Positions 43,296 through 52,890 of a DNA stretch of 64,000 nucleotides are shown here, piece after piece. The notes beneath the pieces are model-generated. The model did not search any database, was not told the DNA's origin, and was given only the letters and a program-made list of their open reading frames with translations. The position numbers and the translations under genes are program-made. The stretch is from Marsupella aquatica (Eukaryota; Marchantiophyta), in contig OZ316899.1 of the NCBI GenBank assembly GCA_973895155.1, forward strand, positions 13,206,001 to 13,270,000, in the 5' to 3' direction. Every line of letters starts with the position of its first letter. Position 1 is the first letter of the stretch.

Positions 43296-44640
43296 TTGAA
43301 GGAAAAGAGACATAGCAATCTATACGTTTTGGAGGGCAATGTAGTCTGTGATGAAGCCAATGTAACCTTATCTCATGAGGAGACGGCCCGGCTGTGGCAC
43401 TTCTGTTTGGGTCACATGAGTGAAAAAGGTTTGGTTATTCTTCAGAAGAAAAGATTACTTTCTAATTTGCAATCTTGTAAGTTAGAATTTTGTGAGCACT
43501 GTGTGCTAGGGAAGCAGCATAGGAAACCCTTCGGAGTTGGAACTCACACCAGCAATGAGGTACTTGAGTATGTACATAGTGATGTGTGGGGTCCAGCCCC
43601 TACTCTCTCACATTCTAGACGGTTATACTATGTCACGTTTATTGACGATTACTCAAGGTATGTGTGGATATACTTTCTACACAATAAGTCTAACATTTTT
43701 GCCACTTTTAAGGAGTGGAAAGCCCAAGTTGAGAATCAGACTGGTAATAAGGTGAGATATTTTCGATCGGATAATGGCGGTGAATACAGTTCTGGTGAAT
43801 TTGGAACGTATTGTAAGGAGCAGGGGATTACCCGCCATCTCACAAGTTATACTCCTCAGCAGAGTGGTGTTTCTGAGAGACTCAACCGAACACTATTGGA
43901 CCGTTCTAGGAGTATGTTGAGTCAATCATGCTTACCACATGAGTTTTGGGCTGAAGCTGTCAACACTGCAGCTTATTTGGTAAATTTTTCTCCATCCAGT
44001 TCTATTGGATTCAAGACGCCATATGAAATGAGGTACAGGCGTCCAGCAGATTACTCACATCTGAGGATTTTTGAATGTGATACTTATGTGCTTACACCTT
44101 CCCAGCTTTGATCCAAGCTGGAGTCCAAGTCAAAGAAGTGCATTTTCCTTGGCTATCAGAAAGGTGTGAAGGGTTATAGGTTATAGGATCCAGTAACCTG
44201 TAAACTAATTGTCAGTAGAGATGTGTCATTTAATGAATCCAGATCATCAAAGGAGGGGGAGAGTTCTCAAGACTCCCATACTGACAAGGGGAAATCTCCC
44301 ATCTCGGGTTGAGGGGGAGATTAGTCATGATGCAGTTCATGACAGGAGAGATGGAGAAGCTCCGGGCTTGGAGCTGGTTCTTGTGATGGAACAAGAGGAG
44401 CAGATTGTTGTTGGGGTACCTCAAATTTAACCAGCAGCAGCAACTGATCAGCCTGAGTCATCTACTAGAAGAACTTCCAGTCGTTCTACTAGAGCTCCTA
44501 CCAAGTATGGTCAATGGGCAGACTCATCTAAGCTAGATGATATTGACATTGCACCTGATGATGATGACATGGCTTTGATCTTGGAAGAAGGAGAGTCTTT
44601 TTCGTATAGTGAGGCTTGTGCTTCAGAGCAGAAGCATGAG
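43296..44640 (+). pseudogene. copia 2 integrase
   Basis: GAG-pre-integrase segment (LWHFCLGHMSEKGL, CEHCVLGK) and integrase core with HSDVWGP (first Asp), RSDNGGEY (second Asp) and GVSERLNRTLLD (Glu). The catalytic triad looks intact. The frame is open for 271 codons to 44111. The C-terminal domain then has stops (SKKCIFLGYQKG is readable). Confidence 0.88.
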
Positions 44641-45306
44641 TGGAATGCAACAATGTAGAGGGAGTTGCAATCTTTGAGTGACAACAAGACATGGGAGCTG
44701 GTGGAGCTTCCAAGAGGTCAACAAGTGATGGACAACAAGTGAATTTACAAGTTGAAGGACAGTCCTTCAGAGGGTGGAGATAAGATCTACAAGGCAAGGC
44801 TTGTTGCCAAGGGGTTCACTCAGGAGAAAGGAGTGGACTACAATGAGGTCTTTTCATTGGGGGCTAAGTATTCCATAATTCGGATCTTGTGTCAGCTTGT
44901 TGTGTTTTTTGGTCTGGTGATGGATCAGATGGATGTTGTTACTGCTTTTCTCTATGGCAACTTGGAAGAGTTGATCTTCATGAGACAGCCACTAGGCTTT
45001 ATGAAGAAGGGCCAAGAGAACTTAGTTTGCAGATTGCTCAAGTCCTTGTATGGATTGAAGCAGTCTCCCAGACAGTGGAACAAGCGGTTTGATGATTTCA
45101 TGTTTGCTCAAGGTTTTACAAGGATGGTGTTTGATCCTTGTGTGTATACAAAATCAGTCAAGAATGATGTATATGATTTCATCATTCTGGTGATCTATGT
45201 GGATGACATGCTAATTGTGGCTAAAGATCAATTTGAGGTTGACAGTCTCAAGGCAAAATTGAGTGTTGAATTCAGGATGAAGGATCTTAGGGATGGAGAT
45301 TTTTAG
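44641..45306 (+). pseudogene. copia 2 reverse transcriptase
   Basis: Motifs in order: WELVELPRGQ, ARLVAKGFTQEKGVDYNEVF, QMDVVTAFLYGNL, SLYGLKQSPRQW and the catalytic YVDDML. It is open from 44752 to 45306. Stops upstream and a frameshift near 45295 separate it from RNase H. Confidence 0.9.
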
Positions 45307-46144
45307 GAACTCTGAAACTGGACAGTTGTGCTTGAGTCAAGGCCAGTATGCAAGGAAAGTACTTGCACGATTCAACATGGAAAACTATAAGCTAGTGAGT
45401 ATTCCTTTAGCTTCACATTTCAAGTTATCATCGGCTTTCTCTCTTACGGATGCTGTGGAGAAAGGTCTGATAGCTAAGATTCCTTATGAGAAGACAGTAG
45501 GTAGTCTGATGTATTTGATGACTTGTACTAGGCCTGACTTGGCCCTAGCGATAGGCAAGGTTAGCAAATTCATGTCAAATCCAGGGAAGGTACACTGGGA
45601 AGCTGTGAAATGGATTCTCGGGTATGTGAAGGGAACACACGACTATGGATTACTATTTGATAACATATCAGATAGAACGTTAGTTGGCTATGTAGATTCT
45701 GACTATGGAGGCTGTATGGATACAAGGAGGTCTACAACTGGGTTTGTATACACTCTTGGAGGAGGATGTATCAGTTGGAAATCTACCTTGCAGAAGTGCA
45801 TTTCTCAGTCTACTACAGAAGCAGAGTATGTTGCAGCAGCAAAAGCAGCAAAGGAAGCAATTTGGTTGGATAAGTTGATTGCGGAGATGGGTTTAGAGCA
45901 TGGCAAAATGACTCTAAACTGTGATAGTCAAAGTGTTCTTCACTTGGTTGCTAACTAGGTGATGGATAGCAGGGTGAAGCACATTGATATCAGGTACCAT
46001 TTTATCAGGCAAGCAGTGTCTGATAAAACTTTTGAGCTAGTCAAGATTGATGGAAAGCTCAATCCCGCTGATGCCTTTACCAAAGTGATTCCTTTGGAGA
46101 GTTTCTCAAGACATCGTGCTATTTTGCAGGTTTTGCAATTATAG
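45293..46144 (+). pseudogene. copia 2 RNase H
   Basis: Continues with the C-terminal reverse transcriptase region (PYEKTVGSLMYLMTCTRPDLA) and RNase H (GYVDSDYGG, STTGFVYTLGG, STTEAEYVAAA, NPADAFTK). One in-frame stop at 45956. It ends with TAG at 46142. Confidence 0.9.
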
Positions 46145-46339
46145 TGCAAGTAGAGTTATTTAGCAATGTGTGACTATTTGTATATGGATTACTCATTCCT
46201 ATTTGGCTACGGCTTAGTTCTAGTTAACCCTTAGTTAACCCTTGTGGTTTTTAGGGGGAGACCTGGTTTGGTGATTGTCTAGAACTTCCCACTGAGGATT
46301 CCATATGGTAGCATTTAGTCCAGTCCTGAAGACAAGAGT

Positions 46340-46351
46340 CAAGGGGGAGTT
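46340..46351 (+). promoter_or_regulatory. copia 2 polypurine tract
   Basis: CAAGGGGGAGT just before the 3' LTR. About 200 bases of untranslated sequence (46145-46339) separate it from the RNase H stop. Confidence 0.85.
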
Positions 46352-46689
46352 TGTTAGATATTGCTCTAGTCTTGTGACTCATGAGCTAACTACAGTTAGG
46401 TTAACTTGGGTTGGGACTTAGCTAATGTTAGCGGTAGTGCTATTGTGTATATAGCCACGGCTGATGCCAGACCCTACTTAGGCTCATTGTTACGGAGCTA
46501 GTTGAGAGATAGGGAGAGCTTGTGCTATGGATGCTTGGTATGGTCGGTCGGTCTAGAGTGCAGTAAAGCTCTTGTGTGTTCCCGTGGATGTAGTCTCATG
46601 TGGAGGTGAACCACGTATCTCTCTGTGTCAACTATTGTGCGTTGGATGGTTCATAGGCTTGTCGTTACAAATGTCGTTTATGCTCAACA
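46352..46689 (+). repeat. copia 2 3' LTR
   Basis: 338 bp, same ends as the 5' LTR; followed by the ACATT duplication at 46690-46694. Confidence 0.95.
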
Positions 46690-47979
46690 ACATTTCCCTT
46701 TGCGGCGTGATCCAGTGATTTTCCAACTTACATGACTCAAAGGCCACAGGACGCCCATCTTGGTGAAGACAGGCGCCAATGGCATAATCACTTGCGTTTG
46801 TCCAAATCTCGAACGGCTTCCCCATCTCAGGTAACTTTAGAACCGGCGGCGTTATCATTAACCTCTTAAGTTCTAGGAATGCTAACTCGCAATCCTATGT
46901 CCACACAAACACTTTGTTTTTCAACGTTAGCGCGTTTAGGGGCCTTGCGATCCTCGCATAGTCTTTCATGTATCTCCGGTAGAACCCCGTAAATCCTAAG
47001 AAGGCTCTAACTTGCCTTACATTGGACGGGCGCTCCCATTCTTTGATCTCCTTAAGCTTGTCGTGACTAGGCGTAATCCCTTCCGGGGTAAAGGTATGGC
47101 CGAGGAACTGAATCTCGTTCATCGCAAACTTGCACTTGCTAGGTTTAGCAAAGAAACGAGCCTTACAAAGGCGAGAGAACACTTCTCTGAGCAACTGCTC
47201 ATGTTCCTCCAACGTTTTCGAGTAGATTAGGATGTCGTCAATAAAGACGACCACTCCTTGGTCCAACAAGTCATGAAATATGGTATTCATCATCTTCATG
47301 AACATTGCAGTTGCATTACACAACCCGAATGGCATAACCAAAAACTCATAGGATCCGAACCTTGTGCGCATCGCGGTCTTATACTTGTCTCCCTTAGCCA
47401 TGCGGATCTGGTAATACCCAGACCGCAAGTCCACCTTTGAAAACTTCTTAGCCCCGGAGAGGCAATCAAAGAGGACATCCATATGAGGTAACGGGTACTT
47501 GTTCTTTACCGTCTGCTTATTGAGGGGGCCTGGTAATCTGCGCACAATCTCAAAGTACCATCCTTTTTTGACACAAACAGCGCGGGCGCCCCGTAAGGAC
47601 TCTTACTAGGGCGAATGAACCCTTGGTCAATCAACTCTTCCAAGGCGTTCTTCAACATCATTCGCTCATTCAGGTTCAGACGATAAGGAGCTTTAGTCTG
47701 AGGAGCCAATCTTGGCTCCAACTCAACTTGGTGATCCACTTCTCTCATTGGGGGTAAACCTTTAGGTAGCTTTTGCAAAAGCACGTTGTTGAATTCCTCT
47801 AAAATTTCAGGAATTCGACCGCAGTCGGGCTTGACCTTAGCTGACTTGACCTTTGGCTGCGACGCAGCCTCCTTAGTTGGGTGGAGATGAAAGAAGAAAC
47901 ATTCATGTCCACCCTTGAAGTCTTTCCACCCTTGAAGTCTTTCCACCGTTGCTTCACCGATACAGACGGAGACATCCAC
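46690..47979 (-). pseudogene. Element C reverse transcriptase and RNase H, proximal part
   Basis: Motifs in order: SPYGAPALFVSKKDGTLRLC, FSKVDLRSGYYQIRM, FLVMPFGLCNATAMF and the catalytic FIDDILIYSK, then the thumb and connection (FYRRYMKDYARIA) and the start of RNase H (FEIWTNASDYAIGA, with Asn replacing the first catalytic Asp of TDAS). Frameshifts occur near 47530 and 46880. Copia 2 cuts it at 46689, after PQREML. Confidence 0.9.
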
Positions 47980-48400
47980 GACACTTTACTTACTTTAAGA
48001 CATCTTTCTTTATTTTCGGTAATTTCGTGTACAACGATGGGCTCACCGCCCTTATTGGGAAAATGGAGCACTTCACCCCCCGGTTTCAAGGTAACATTGT
48101 GCTTTCTGAGATAACCTACCGACAAAATGAAGTCTACGGCTAGACCGTCTAGAACGTAGAACATCTCTTGACTAACAAAATTTTGTTGTTTGCCTATGAC
48201 CTCTACCCAAAGTCTATGCACTACTCTCGACACTATCCCCTTCGTGTCGTTGGCGAACTTGCACACTAACGGTTGTAGCAACTCTTGCACGTCCACCCCA
48301 AGACTAGCTGCCGCCTGCCCTCTTATGAAGTAGGCGGTCGCGCCTGTATCCACCAAAGCAACACCCAGATTACCGTTAGAAGTGACATTCACAAAAATCA
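47980..48400 (-). pseudogene. Element C aspartic protease
   Basis: Retropepsin domain with active site ALVDTGATAYFI and the VDFILSVGYLRKHN motif (FILGxxxL in the family). It is offset from gag by a frameshift near 48400. Just beyond the domain, 47913-47948 holds a tandem 18-bp duplication (CACCCTTGAAGTCTTTCC type). Confidence 0.8.
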
Positions 48401-50079
48401 GTTTTCAGGATCCATTGTCTTAACTTTAGTATCTTCTCTTGCAACAACACCCTCTCTCCGTCAGGGACATCCCCTATAGGGACCTTGTCAGCTACTAAGG
48501 GTTTGGTTAGAGCGATACTTACCTTAATGCTCTTCTGCCCTCCACCATCTCCGTTTGGCTTGCCACCTTTTGTGGGACAATCCTTACTTTGATGGCCCAT
48601 GGCACCACATGTGAAGCACAAACCTTCAGCCCGCCTCTGCTCCATGGTCGCCTGCTTCTTTGCTTTCTGTGCCGATGAGGCTCCTTTCTCAAAGTTGCCG
48701 GCCTTCTGGTTTCGCTTAGCTTCTCCATTCTGGGGTTGGGGATCCAAACCACCGGCCCCCGCCCCCTCAGATTGCTTACGCTTATTCCCGGGACCTTTTG
48801 CTTTCCTAGCTTCCCCCTCGAATCCCTTGCCACCCACCTTCGCCAAGTCCGGTTGGTTATTCACCAACGTAGTGGCCTTGTCGAACGCATCAGAAAGCGT
48901 TTTGAACTCATGACACTTTTCCTGCAACTTTTCCCTGAGCAACGGCGGGAGCTTTACGATAAAGTTGTGAAGCTATGTATGTAGGGTCTCTTGTCCCGTC
49001 GGGATACACGCCAACTGATTTTGGTAATAATTGATGAACTTTTGGATATCACCCCTGAAGCTCATCTCCATTACACATTTCTGGGCGTGCCGCTCCGGGT
49101 ACTTAGTGGTGACATGAGCACAGAGACCCTCAACCAGGTTTTCCCAAGTTAATAGCAAGGAGGAGTCCTCTCACGACTTCTTCCATGACTTGTATCAAGT
49201 CAAGGCATAGTCCTTCAGGTAAGGAGCGGTTGCGGTAGCCCAAGTGGAACGCTCAACGCACGCTCGGAGATGAATCTCCATCGTGGAGAGCCAACTCAAG
49301 AACTTTTGTCCACTTTGTTCGTAGGCCCCTTCGTAAGTTGGAGGAGTTGGTAGCTGGTTCACTTGGAACATACTCCGTCCAACTACCATTCCCCCCTCGG
49401 GATGCGACGCACTCCGACTACCCAGACTAAGTAAGTACTTAATCTGGGCCCCCTTGTTGTGTTCCAACTGCTCATAGATGAGTTGTTGGTCTTGAGTCAA
49501 AAGACCCAGACTGTCGTCAGTGGCCGGGCCCTTGCGGGTTGTATGAGGACGGTCCTCCAACCGTCTTTCCTTTGCGGGCCGCCTGTCCTTAGGTTCTTTT
49601 GTGAATTTTGGTGATACCCCCCGTGTCTTGCGAGCACCATGACCTCCCGGGACTGAGGTATCACCCGTGTCATCCTGGTTTTGCTTGGTCAAATTATCCA
49701 TGATGACGTCTGGCTTGACATCATCCTTTGGTTCCGCATTCAACCCTCTCAAGGCTGGGATCAGTTCCTCCTCTGGATCTTGACCCTCTTCCTCTATTTT
49801 GGCTTCAACCTTGTCGTCGCTTCCTTCTGCGTCGGAGTTGTTGTCATCCGACCCATCCTCTAAAGGATCAACCACCTCCTTCCCTTTAAGTTGATGGTGC
49901 TCTGCACTTGACGTGTTTGCCGTAGCGGTCGACGGTTCGGCCGTTGCGTCTTCTTCGTCCTGCTTATAACGTTTGTCTAGGGAAGTTGACCCGTCCTCCT
50001 TCTGTTCATCTTGGACTTGGGCTCTCCCCTTGGTGGGGGGAGCCTGTTTGCCACTCTTTGATCGAGTGTTTTTAGCCAT
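48376..50079 (-). pseudogene. Element C gag
   Basis: From the ATG at 50079 (MAKNTRSKSGKQ) one frame runs to 48376 with stops at 49195, about 49168 and 48973. A charged, Asp/Glu-rich N-terminal part (about 1-200) is followed by the retrotransposon gag core (PTYEGAYEQSGQKFLSWL, then VEGLCAHVTTKY), a Lys/Gly-rich linker and one CCHC knuckle (CFTCGAMGHQSKDC). It forms the particle and binds element RNA. Confidence 0.85.
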
Positions 50080-50209
50080 GTTCCCAGCGACCAAATCTGC
50101 CCGCAGTCGACCCACCGGGCACGTTGAAGCACTAAGTCCCCGCAAAAATCCGCTAAGATTTTGGATTCCAACTTAACACAACCTCGGCCCAGTGTCTATG
50201 CCAGCAATC

Positions 50210-50221
50210 GCTCTGATACCA
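50210..50221 (-). promoter_or_regulatory. Element C primer-binding site
   Basis: The minus strand reads TGGTATCAGAGC four bases after the 5' LTR end, an exact initiator-Met tRNA site. The leader to the gag ATG (50080-50209) is short. Confidence 0.9.
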
Positions 50222-50225
50222 CAAG

Positions 50226-50441
50226 TGGTGGACCTCGCCACCCAACGCCCTCACCAATCCCAGCACTCGCGCCTAAGTGCCCCTTGGTGTCTGAACGCCT
50301 CCACGGAATACCTCGAGCAAGCACCCAAGTGCCTCTTGCACCACCAGCGGCCCCTCCCATATGAAGCTGCACTTGCTCACCTACACGACCGCCACTCAAC
50401 GATCCTCACTGTCTGCACAAGCAACCAAGCACCTCGGTAGG
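50226..50441 (-). repeat. Element C 5' LTR, truncated to its last 216 bases
   Basis: Matches the left 216 bases of the 3' LTR (30187 onward). The match stops at about 50441, where LINE sequence begins. The missing ~1.3 kb is not seen elsewhere in the window. Confidence 0.85.
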
Positions 50442-50442
50442 T

Positions 50443-50793
50443 AAATTCAAAGCGAGGGCCCGCAAGCAAGAACTTCACACACCGCCTTCTGAAAAGATTG
50501 AGAAGGCCAAAGGAGAGGCCAAGAAGCAAAGATCAATTAGATTCTCACATGGTGCTTTGTCTGATGTAGGCAGTGCGGAGGGTATTGCGCTGGACAAGAG
50601 ACTGCTACTCACCCTTCCTGGCAGGAGTGATAGTGATGCGCTGGTCCAGGGGAATGCTCCTTTTGGTGGTGGAGTGGTGAATCTAGCCTCCCCCATGCGT
50701 GTCTCTCCTGCAGGCTCTATAAATGGATATATGAGTGGACCTATGGGCCGGGATGTGACGGGGATGTCCCTAGGGGGACGTCATAGATTATGA
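50443..50793 (+). pseudogene. LINE ORF1, C-terminal fragment
   Basis: 116 codons open from the junction to a TGA, 60 bases before the ORF2 ATG. The start is Lys/Arg-rich (RARKQEL, EAKKQRS) and the end Gly/Ser-rich. In LINEs ORF1 encodes the RNA-binding partner of ORF2. The identification rests on position and orientation; no knuckle is visible in this fragment. Confidence 0.55.
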
Positions 50794-51795
50794 GACGCAA
50801 GGAAGGGTGGTGGTTGTGCCAGGATTTAAATTTATATTTGGCATAGCAGGAGGATGGATGGAAGGCTTAGAGTAGCATCTTGGAACATTTGTGGACTTTG
50901 CAAGCCCAACCGTAAGCATATTGTTAAGAATTGGGTAAGATCTCTGAAGGTACCTCTAGGGATTCTGGCCCCACAAGAAGTTAAAACTGATCAATTTAGA
51001 CTTGATATGGCTCTACGGGCTATTCTCCCTGCATATCAGCACTTTTCTTCTGAGCCAGACAAGGGAAGGGGAGGAACGGCTCTTCTGGTACACCCAGAAC
51101 TGAGGGTGGTGGGCTCGGGAACACTGGATATGGGAAGGGCAGTATGGGCGGTGGTAGAGAAGGGAACGGTGACATTCGGAATTGCATGTATATATGCTCC
51201 CAATTCAGCTAGACTAAGGGCTCTACTATGGAATGATCTTAAGGTGATGCTGCCACACAACGACTGGGTGTTGTGTGGCGACTTCAATATGACAGAACGC
51301 AGAACGGACTCAACAGGTACATCGCCGCTGATCCGAGGTAGAGAGGCTGAGTTTTGGAGATTTTTGAGGATGAGATTCAATTTGACAGACGCGTGGGACA
51401 TTAGGGGAGGTGCTGTAGGCCCGCGCTTCACGTGGAGGAGGAATCAAAATGGAGCGATGTCACAGTCTCGACTTGACAGGATTTACGTTAGTGAAAGGGG
51501 AGAATGGCTTCAAGAGGTGGAACTCTTACATGACGGGGGCTCTGCCCTCTCGGATCATGATCCAGTAATGCTGAATGTGCGGCTCTTTGGACTGACAGAG
51601 ACGGTGGAGAGAGGCAAAGTGAGATTGTTCATGGCCAACCCGACGTTTCTGCGAAGAAGGGAGGACATTCTGCGGTTGGAAGCTGCTTGGAGGGTGGGAC
51701 GGGGAGATTTTGTGGACCCACGGCTGCGCTTTGCTAAGGGCAGCTGGAAAATGCGTCAAACACTAAAGGAGATACAAGCCCAACCAAGGACGACT

Positions 51796-52011
51796 GAGAT
51801 GGAGATGGCTGCGCAGCAAGCTCAGCAGCGTGTACTCAAGATGGCCATTGTAGAGCACCATTCAGAGGGAGACATTGCAGAGTTCATGGACGTGGAGGCC
51901 TCTGAGATGGAGATGGCTGCGCAGTGAGCTCAACTGCATGTACTTAAGATGGCCATTATAGAGCACCATTCAGAGGGAGACATTGCAGAGTTCATGGACG
52001 CGGAGGACACT
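51796..52011 (+). repeat. 108-bp tandem duplication within LINE ORF2
   Basis: The unit at 51796-51903 is repeated from 51904, exactly 36 codons later, so the duplication keeps frame. The copies differ by several substitutions, one of which creates the TGA at 51925. Confidence 0.85.
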
Positions 52012-52771
52012 CTACATGCCTCTGAGCTGGAGGAAGCACACAGAGGAAGACGGCTAGCTAGAATTAAGTGGCTAAGTGAAGGAGACAAATCAACAAAGTT
52101 TTTCTTTGCCACAGTGAAGGCTAAACGATCTTGTGAGTCTATGCCTTCATTGAGTAGGGAGGACGGGAGTACAGTATCTGACCCTGGGGGAATCCTGAAG
52201 GAGGTGGAAAGGTTCTGCCAAACATTATACTCGCCTGAGTTGCAATTGGAGGCGGAGTTGGCAGAGGTACGTGTGGCCATGGACAGACTGCTTGGCAACA
52301 CGCGGTTTGCGCTCTCGGGAGCGGAGATTTTGAGGATGGAGAGCCTCCCGTCATACCAGGAGGTGAAGGAGGTGCTGTGGCTCCTGCCTTGCGACAAAAC
52401 ACCAGGACCTGATGGCATGACGGCTGAGGTCTACAGAGCATGCTGGGAGTTTCTCGGGCAAGATCTGGTGGATATGATACAGGAGTTTTGGCTTACATGT
52501 GCTCTGGACGCTGGCATCTGTGAAGGGATTGTGAAGTTCATACCCAAGAAACCTGACAAAAGATTCTTAAGGGACTGGCACCCCTTGACAATGTTAAATA
52601 CAATTTACAAGCTCATTGCCAAGATCCTCGCTATTTGGCTCAAACCGATTCTACACATGATTATCAGCCCACAACAGACTGGATTTATACCTGGAAGACA
52701 CATTCTTGAAAATATTTCCCTTGCCTGGCTTACCTGCAACTGGGTCCATAACAAAAGGAGAGAGACATTGT

Positions 52772-52776
52772 TCCTT
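52772..52776. repeat. Target-site duplication of element D (TCCTT, left)
   Basis: TCCTT directly before element D and again at 57513-57517 directly after it. Removing the insert and one copy restores the LINE reading frame across the join (LFL to KLDFEKAFD). Confidence 0.95.
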
Positions 52777-52890
52777 TGTGATGCCTAGCCAGGAATCACT
52801 CGGCTAGTTTAAGTGGAATTGGGAAGTGTACCCTAGAAACACCTTAGTATAGTTACAGAAATAAGAAAATATAAACAATTAAGGGTGACT

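Larger units (their letters stand above)
39905..46689 (+). mobile_element. Ty1/copia retrotransposon (copia 2)
   Basis: A 6785-bp plus-strand element inside the RNase H of element C. LTRs 39905-40248 (344 bp) and 46352-46689 (338 bp), a primer-binding site at 40251, a polypurine tract at 46340, and the ACATT duplication at 39900-39904 and 46690-46694. It has gag, protease, integrase, reverse transcriptase and RNase H in copia order. The LTRs differ at about 5% of positions by eye plus a small indel. Multiple stops and frameshifts. Confidence 0.95.
30187..50441 (-). mobile_element. Ty3/gypsy chromovirus (element C) with two nested elements
   Basis: A minus-strand gypsy element with gag, protease, reverse transcriptase, RNase H, integrase and a C-terminal chromodomain, an initiator-Met primer-binding site and a polypurine tract. 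The chromodomain and layout suggest the Tekay/Del-type chromovirus group. Its 3' LTR is split by the PIF/Harbinger element and its RNase H by copia 2. The 5' LTR keeps only its last 216 bases before LINE sequence begins, so no target duplication can be shown. Many stops and frameshifts. Confidence 0.92.
50854..52776 (+). pseudogene. LINE ORF2, endonuclease and start of reverse transcriptase
   Basis: From the ATG at 50854. Endonuclease motifs in order: VASWNICGL, ILAPQEVKT, IYAPNS, LCGDFNMTE, SRLDRIYV and LSDHDPVML, so the L1-type endonuclease looks complete (about residues 1-245). The reverse transcriptase begins with KWLSEGDKSTKFFF, KTPGPDGMTAEVY, FIPKK, RDWHPLTMLNTIYKL and QTGFIPGRHI. A TGA at 51925 lies in the second copy of a 108-bp tandem duplication. 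Element D then interrupts the frame after ETLFL. Confidence 0.92.

Noticed and set aside
52861-52876. TATAAAC as the promoter of the element D ORF
   Set aside because: It is only about 20 bases before the first ATG, too close for a start site ahead of that codon; it would require a downstream start codon.
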